Below are positions 57,456 to 64,000 of a stretch of 64,000 nt of DNA, one piece after another. Each line of letters begins with the position of its first letter. Position 1 is the first letter of the stretch. The stretch comes from Limonium bicolor (lineage: Eukaryota; Streptophyta; Magnoliopsida; Caryophyllales; Plumbaginaceae), in the NCBI GenBank assembly GCA_023374045.1, contig JAIOTZ010000264.1, forward strand, positions 1 through 64,000, read 5' to 3'. A program made the position numbers and the translations under genes. The notes beneath the pieces are model-generated. The model worked only from the letters and a program-made list of their open reading frames with translations. It was not told the DNA's origin and did not search any database.

Positions 57456-60374
57456 TGTAACACCCCGGTTTTTACACCCTTTTTTAATTGACTTTACAAC
57501 TTTCTACATATTTTACAGCGAAGACTAAAAACCACCTAAGCCAACCGGAGTGCTACCTCCACACCGCCACCCCACACCAACTAGTGTGGATGCTAAGGCT
57601 AATCCACTACAACCTAACTCCGGAACATGCTCCAAGAGTTTGTCACTTACAAATAAATAAATAAAATTCCTAGCTATGCGGCGCGTTCCTTGTCCCAAGC
57701 TCAAGAGCAATATCACACAAGATTAACTTCACCTGCAACCATAAATCAAACAACACACGAAGGGGTTGCACAAATCAGCGAAACTGAGTAACAATTACCT
57801 CACCCTGTAAAATTCATTTTCTCTTTAAAACTCTTTGCATAACAAATAAGCATCCAACGTCATCACACAAGCAGAGGAATGCAATAAGGTATATCACAAC
57901 AGAAGAGTTTACCTGCCCTTGGATTACCATCACATCCGTACCTCGTGAATCGGTTAAACCTCAACACCCCACTGGAATCACAAAGTGAAATCCACAAATC
58001 TCAATTCTCTGGCCCTATGTCCTTAAGTGTGCACACCCTCTAAGGCTAACCATAGCTCAAAGAGTAGATCATAGGACGACTCCAATTCATTGGTAGGAGT
58101 CTAATAATCAGTCGCCAATACGGCAAGCCATAAAATGACTTAATATTCAGTTGCTCAAATAGCTTTTCTCAATGAGGCTAACCATAGCCTTTCTCAATAT
58201 CACCATCCAACCAACCAACAAGTCCACCATCACATAGTATCACACACAATACAATTTCCAATCCAACATTCATAATCATGATCAAATAAGTAGTAAAACT
58301 CTCGAATAGATTCTTCACAATTCGTGTAATAATAAGCTCCTTCCATGAATATACCATTCACTCAACCAGAAACCATCTCAATCTCTTATCAGTCATAAAT
58401 CAACATTCAACACAAGGATAACTCAAAAATCATTCCCAAAACCTTACAGAAGAATATTATAACACAATCATCCTTAGAAAGGGGTTAAGATATCCACACC
58501 ATATTTTCTGATAAATAGTCAAACCAATATCATTCCAAACCTTTCAAGGCTAAACCAAGCAACAAAACACCCCAAACCATACTTAAACACAATTTTCCTT
58601 CTTTCCAAGTTTTAGCACACATATAACCGTACAGGCTTCCTTATATATTTTACACTTCACCATCTCTTAAAAATTCAACCACTAGTCATATTAGACTATA
58701 ATGACCAAATAAACCATTAAATCCAATAACCAACACACAATTACACTTATACAAGCTTAAAGCACACCTTTAACCCAATCACTTCCTAATAATTCGAATG
58801 ACTTCCCAAATGAGTTTCGACCTGAATTTTTGACCATGGATCTAAATTCGCAATATAAATACCCTCAAAATTTCAAGGCAAGATGAATTCGGAAACCTAT
58901 TTAACTAAGTCTCAAGGCTTAAAGCACCATTTAAGCCCTCCCACCTTAACCTAGCATTTTTATGTCTAACCACGAGTTCCCCCCACCTATAATCAATTAT
59001 TATGAGTTAATATAGGTATAATAACACACCAAACTCAACAAAATCCCATCTAAATCACTCATAGAGTCTTAGAACACATTTTTCCTTCCTAAAAGTTTCC
59101 TAGAAATTATCCTACTTCCCAAAAGTATTTTCGCCTGAAGTTTTGATATTAGTCTAGTAATAACTATCTAAGAACACTGTCAAAATTTAAGCTCAAGAGA
59201 AGCTAGGGTTCGGAAGTTACCATCAACAAGAGTTAAAGCTCAAAATCAGGGTTTAAAGAAAGAAATGGTGAGCATAAGTGTTACATGGACTCTCCTTGCC
59301 ATTCTAGCCACGACCTTACAAGTTCCTTAGCTAATTGAATCAATTTCTTCCACCAACCAATTCGCCCAAGGTCACCAGCTGCTTCTCCCTCCTTGAAATC
59401 TTGTTTTTCCTTGATTTCTAGCTTGAATTCTCTTCTCTAATGGTGGGTGTTGCCTTCTATGAGCTTCTATGGTATTATAATGGCGTGAGGGTGTGTGAAG
59501 AAGGCAAGGAAATCAGAACCCAGCTCCCTCTTATAGATGGCGTGAGTGGACTCCAAAAAGAGTTCATTTTACTTCATTAATCAAGTGTAATAATTAAAGA
59601 GATAAGCCTTATCCTTAAGGAGCCCTTAGATGAGAGACACCTAGCCAAGCTCTAATCCCATCCATCCATGTGTAACCGGCCATATTAAATGAAGGAGACA
59701 AGTGGCATGGCTAATAATGAGAATAAGACAAGAATAGTGAATAGTGATGAGGTTAAGAAAGATGTCTTCACTTACAACCCTTGGATCATAGATATTTTGC
59801 TTGGATTAATCTCCACCCTCCATGTGTGGCCGCCCCTCATTTATTAAGATGATAAGCCTTATCATCTTCATGATTATATAAGGACAAGAATAATTAATAA
59901 GGTTATGACACGTGTTTCACCCTCATTGGTTCCAACTGTTGTCGAATGATAAAGTGACACCTAAGGGAGTTTAGTCATTAATGAAGATGACACAAGGCTT
60001 CTCTTGATTGGGCCATGTGTAACTTCTCATCTCTTGACACCTCGACACTTACATCATCATTATGTCATGCCGACATCATTGCTGCATCATCACTGCATCA
60101 TCATGGTCAAAGTTGACCATTGACCAAGGTTTGACCAATGTCCAATGTTTGACCGAGGTCAGACCAAGGTTGACCTAGGTTTGACCACAGTTGACCAGGG
60201 CTTTTTGACCTCTAAATAACTTCCTGAAATTTCATTGTTTTATGGGACTTCCTTAATTAGGGTTTCTGCAGGGTTTCTTGGTTGATTCCCGACCACTAGG
60301 GTTTCCTAATGTTCTCTAATAATTCCTATGGAACTATGGTTTCCATTAGGGTTACAAAAATTCGGGGTATTACA
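57456..60374 (-). mobile_element. Solo LTR, 2919 bp, Tekay-like ends
   Basis: Begins TGTAACACCCCGG and ends CGGGGTATTACA on the plus strand, flanked by a perfect CAAAA target duplication (57451-57455 and 60375-60379). No PBS, PPT or coding domain is inside, so it is a single LTR left by LTR-LTR recombination. In minus orientation it starts TGTAATACCCCGAATTTTTG, the usual form for Tekay/Del-type LTRs. Unrelated in body sequence to the LARD LTR despite similar ends. Confidence 0.88.
60104..60213. promoter_or_regulatory. Dense TTGACC (W-box) cluster in the solo LTR
   Basis: Eight TTGACC words plus one GGTCAA in about 110 bp. On the minus strand (element orientation) they read GGTCAA, near the start of the LTR. 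TTGAC(C/T) is the WRKY binding core; a regulatory role is inference. Confidence 0.5.
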
Positions 60375-60513
60375 CAAAATATAAATCATCTTATGCTTTT
60401 TGTATCAGTCGCATTTTAAATTTTATAGTATATCTTAATTATATTTTTAATTTCATTCTATTTTGAGATTTTAAGAAAGTAGCACTAGTACAATAAAGCG
60501 CTATTTTGGCGCC

Positions 60514-60829
60514 CCTATCTCGACGGTTGTAGTAAAAACCGCCGAGATAGGTTATCTAAGTGATTGCGATTCAAAAATAAACGGTCTATTTCAGTGGTTG
60601 TTAGAAGAAACCGCCAAAAGATACATTTCATAGTCTATTTAGACGGTTTCTCTTGACAACCATCGAAATAGACAATTTACCGGTCAAAATTTTTAAAAAA
60701 TTAAATATCTATTTTAGTGGTTCCTCTAACAACCGCTGAAATAGATATATTTCATACTCTATTTCGGCGGTTTCTACTTACATCTGCCGAAATAGAGTGT
60801 CTAATATTTCGGCGGTTTCTACTTACACT
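60514..60829. repeat. CACTA subterminal array of five hairpins
   Basis: Five inverted repeats of about 40 bp in a row (60514-60551, 60583-60622, 60633-60673, 60706-60748, 60757-60797) plus a half unit at 60804-60829. The consensus arm is TCTATTTCGGCGGTT and its complement. The fifth is the best: 12 bp perfect arms CTCTATTTCGGC / GCCGAAATAGAG. Subterminal repeats like these bind the TNPA-type protein in En/Spm. Confidence 0.8.
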
Positions 60830-61940
60830 CTCAATTTCTCTCCTCTCCTCCCTTTGTTCAAACGCGCACAACAACCTTCAATTTATCAACCACCGTCACC
60901 CACCACCGACCACCGCCACCGTCAACCGTCATCGCCTGCCCCCTGCCGTCATCGTCGCTACCGTCGGCCGCCAGTGACGTGAAAAGGAGCTAGAACCGCG
61001 CCGGTACCTACTGAAAACCTAGAAAACGCCCTAAAATTATAAGTTAGAATTTCATTGTAAATTTTTAAATTTGTTGTTATATGCTCTGATTTAGGTTGGA
61101 ATGTGATTGTGTGTATAATGTAATTTTGTGTGTGGACAATGTGTGTATAATAATGGTGTAAAATTAGTGTAATTTGTTGTGCACACAAGGTGCTTGGTGT
61201 AATGTCTGAATGAAAAAATGTATTGGTTGTGCCCTTTTCAGCGATAATTTAGGAGTGTTTGCATCTCTCTTATAAGCTAAACTGCAAACGGGGCTGAAAG
61301 TAGTTCACTTTGTGTCTGGTAATATAGTTTAACTTATCTATTCATTCTCTTCATTCACTATAATTCTGCAAGTCTAACTATGAACAATGAACATACATGT
61401 TGCTGCGTTTTCTTTCTAATTATTTGAAAATGTGGTTTGATGATTGAATTTGTATTTAGTTTGATTTCGGCCATTGTTGGAATGTTTGTGGTTGTAATGA
61501 CTTTGGTGAGTGCTTAATAATAAGCATGGGTAATGTACAATTATGACAAGGTCATGTAGATTTTTTTCTAGAAATGTCTTCGTAATATTGTGTTTTGTCT
61601 CAACATAACAATTTTTATTTTTTGATCATGTCTCACTATTGTCGCTGCTTGTCTACCACCTAGCCATCTGCTTTTCCCTTTATACATCTTACAAGCAAGT
61701 AAGTTATTTAACATCGGTTTTCTGTTTTAAAAATGCAACGATTTGTTAAAATTAAAATGCTAGTTTATTTTGTGCTTGGAACATTAGAGTTAGGCTATAC
61801 TACTTAACAATCATCTCAGTCATGCTTCATTAGAAAATAAACTGTGCAAGCAAAAAAAACATATTACATAAACATTTTAGTTTTACGTAGGATAATTCGC
61901 ATATCTGTGATCTGTTGCACATATAGTATGGAGTGTGACT
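60830..61940. other. CACTA non-coding interior
   Basis: Follows the hairpin array. It starts with a CCACCG-rich stretch (60885-60970) and then turns T-rich. No domain recognised; this would be the leader or first introns of the transposase gene. Confidence 0.5.
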
Positions 61941-62868
61941 AGTTGTATGGTGATCGAGGGGATCACTTTGACAAGATATTGAAAGAGTTTTGCAAAGCGG
62001 CAGTGCAACACAAGGACAGGACAAAGACGGTAAAAATTTTATGTCCTTGTGTTGACTATGGTGTGGTAAGGAAATATTCAAGCATCGACGTCATATAATA
62101 CCATCTGAAGACCCGTGGTTTCATGCCACATTACAGAAAATGGACTTTCATTGAGAATCGGTTCAAGATAATGCTTCAACAACCTACAGTCATGATCGGT
62201 GTCACTCAAAACCGAGCAAACCTTCGATACTGTCAACGAGTCGAATCGATTCACAAGTACTTCAGGAGTCAATGTTGACAGTGAGACGACTTATCATGAT
62301 GAGAGAATGGACGAGATGCATGATAATGTCAAGGACAATTTTGTTGACAGGCGGATGAGTATCAAAGGTTGTTGGATGCGTCCAAGACAGCCTTGTACCC
62401 TACGTGCATTACGTACACAAAATTGACGGTTGTTCTGAATTTGTTCAACTTGAAGGAAAGATATAGATGGAGTGACAAGAGTTTCATGACACTTCTCAAG
62501 CTGCTTCATGATATGCTTCCAGATGGGAACGGTCTCCTTACCACCACTTATGAGGTGAAGAAATGGATATGTCCAATGGGGATTGAGTATAAGAAGATAC
62601 ATTCTCATCTCAACAATTGTGTGTTGTATAGGGATGATTACGAGCACCTAGATAGTTTTCCTAAATGCTCATTGTCTCAATACAAGCTCAAGGATGGTGA
62701 CTCCTCATTCGCTCAAAAAAAATCCACCGGCTAAACTTTTGTGGGATTTACCGATCATACCTAGGTTCAAAAGGTTGTTTGCCAATCCAAAAGATGCAAA
62801 GAATTTACGGTGGCATGTAGAGGGTAGAAAAAGTGGTGAGAAACTAAGACATCCAGCAGATGGGCCTT
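61941..62868 (+). pseudogene. TNP2-type CACTA transposase, 3'-truncated and broken
   Basis: TNP2 is the catalytic transposase of CACTA elements. The transposase-associated domain is visible at 61960-62130 (LKEFCKAAVQHKDRTKTV, then ILCPCVDYG and YHLKTRGFMPHYRKW). Next comes a segment with several stops (62230-62400), then clear TNP2 text: MTLLKLLHDMLPDGN, TYEVKKWICPMGIEYKKIH, CVLYRDDYEHLDSFPKC (62487-62670), and LLWDLPIIPRFKRLFANPKD, HPADGP (62730-62868) after a one-base shift near 62715. After HPADGP a stop appears and recognisable TNP2 sequence ends; the RNase H-like catalytic core is absent. Confidence 0.85.
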
Positions 62869-64000
62869 AGTGAGAAACACAACAGTCGGTACAAAGAACA
62901 TTTTGTTAGCCATCCAAATTATTTGGTAAACAATATCATAAATGAGGAGAGAACGTGAGAGAGACTAACCAATGTGAACCCGAAATTTAAAGCAAAACAT
63001 CTTCACATCAAAAGATAGCAACCTTACAGAATGGTACGACAACCGCCATACGCTTGAACTTAGAGGACTCCCAGTGTGGTTACACCAGAAAGGGATTGAA
63101 TATAAGAAGAGACGTTGGAGTGAACGATTGAGGAGTTGCGCCATTATGGGCGACAGAATAAAGGCAAGCTACCATTATAGAAGCCGTGAGACAATACCTG
63201 TCTAAATGATTAAGTTATGGTGCACAGCAAGGCGACCATTCTATATGAACCATCAAATATTGACACGAAAGCATTAGATTTATGAGCTAAAACCAATGTA
63301 GTGAGGAAATGAGATGGGAGACAAACTGTGCATTAACGCCAGTAGTCTAGACTATGCGATGAAGATTTCACAGGAACCACATTGTCCATTCCTATTGCAT
63401 TAGCTTCAGGGGTTGGAAGTGCATTCCTAGTAGATAAACATGAGAACCAAGATAATAGGCTCTATGGAGAGAGACCTCAATTGCTAGAGGATCTAGTCCG
63501 TACTAAATGCAGGAAAAAAGCAGAATATATCTAAGAACACAGTAGATGGATTTCCCTTGATTAAGTTCAGGAAGTACCACAAGTGTGTTATCATAGAACG
63601 ATGAAGAGGAGATCGACAACAGAATACTTCATAAATTAGCAATAGCTAAACGTGTGATGGACACTACGAGTATACGACAAAAGTATGTGATTGTTTTGAT
63701 CTTCCAAAGGACCACATACCAGAGAGCGTAAGCGTCCAATAGTCGGTACCTGTGGATGATATTTTGCATTACTCGCCCATGAAGCCGAGGACGTGTGAGC
63801 CTTTGTCTTCGGACTAGTGACATTGGGAGAATGCAACAAAGAGGATTTTGATTGCTATACATGTTGAGACATGTTGTGTGATATGTGTAGTATACATATA
63901 TGACAGACCATATGAGTCTGAAGGTTATATATATAAACATGATCTATATGATCTATGGTATGAAGTTATCCGTGTATTCTAATGATATAAGATGCATGGG
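62869..64000. other. Unrecognised sequence to the window end
   Basis: No frame above about 105 codons and no domain I recognise on either strand. Base composition is like the preceding transposon. It may be diverged CACTA sequence or another degraded repeat. Confidence 0.4.

Larger units (their letters stand above)
60483..64000 (+). mobile_element. CACTA (En/Spm-type) transposon, left part; right end not seen
   Basis: Terminal CACTAGTACAATAAAGCG at 60483, preceded by TAG (candidate 3 bp target duplication). A dense subterminal repeat zone follows (60514-60829), then a transposase remnant on the plus strand. The matching right terminus (ending TAGTG) was not found before the window edge, so the true extent is unknown, and the last kilobase may belong to something else. 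Confidence 0.75.

Noticed and set aside
60717..60977. 86-codon frame at the CACTA left end
   Set aside because: Overlaps the hairpin array and a CCACCG-rich stretch; translation is repeat-derived.

Overview
This is a 64 kb, repeat-dominated window from a flowering-plant (most likely eudicot) nuclear genome. The evidence is plant-type LTR retrotransposons (Copia, Tat/Ogre-class Ty3, Tekay-like LTRs), a CACTA transposon, Stowaway MITEs, a FAR1/FHY3-type gene relic and a land-plant callose synthase. I cannot name the species.

Layout. (i) 1-5070, minus strand: two partial copies of one Ty1/Copia family fused head to tail. (ii) 5071-45514: an outer LTR structure on the minus strand with about 4.1 kb LTRs (5071-9235 and 41396-45514), an initiator-Met PBS and a polypurine tract, but no recognisable gag-pol in its roughly 5.6 kb interior. 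It looks like a LARD (large non-autonomous derivative). (iii) Nested inside it, 13044-39600 on the plus strand: a 26.6 kb Tat/Ogre-type Ty3 element with roughly 6 kb LTRs, a perfect CTCTC target duplication, a tRNA-Arg-type PBS, an extra intact ORF1, a frame-broken gag-pol with G-patch and dual RNase H, and a long 3' UTR with 139 bp and 175 bp tandem arrays and a strong predicted hairpin. (iv) 45515-48301: a decayed FAR1/FHY3-type gene cut by the LARD LTR. (v) 48302-50561: AT-rich spacer with a MITE. (vi) 50562-55873, minus strand: a full-length, intron-free callose synthase gene, closest by eye to the CALS11/GSL1 group, with six small frame breaks. (vii) 55984-56219: Stowaway MITE just upstream of its start codon. 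(viii) 57456-60374: a solo LTR with perfect CAAAA target duplication. (ix) 60483 to the window end: the left part of a CACTA element with an array of subterminal hairpins and a truncated TNP2 transposase.

The only plausible host gene that may be functional is the callose synthase, which would make beta-1,3-glucan at the plasma membrane. Its frame breaks are all apparent small deletions that restore a conserved reading frame. The two Tat LTRs also differ by many short deletions, so consensus error in the assembly is a serious alternative to pseudogene decay. The most unusual structural observations are the swapped inverted-repeat cassette between the two LARD LTRs together with the missing target duplication, the predicted leader intron that would place the Tat ORF1 start codon nine bases after a splice acceptor, and the bipartite hairpin in the Tat 3' UTR. 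I found no clearly new gene system.
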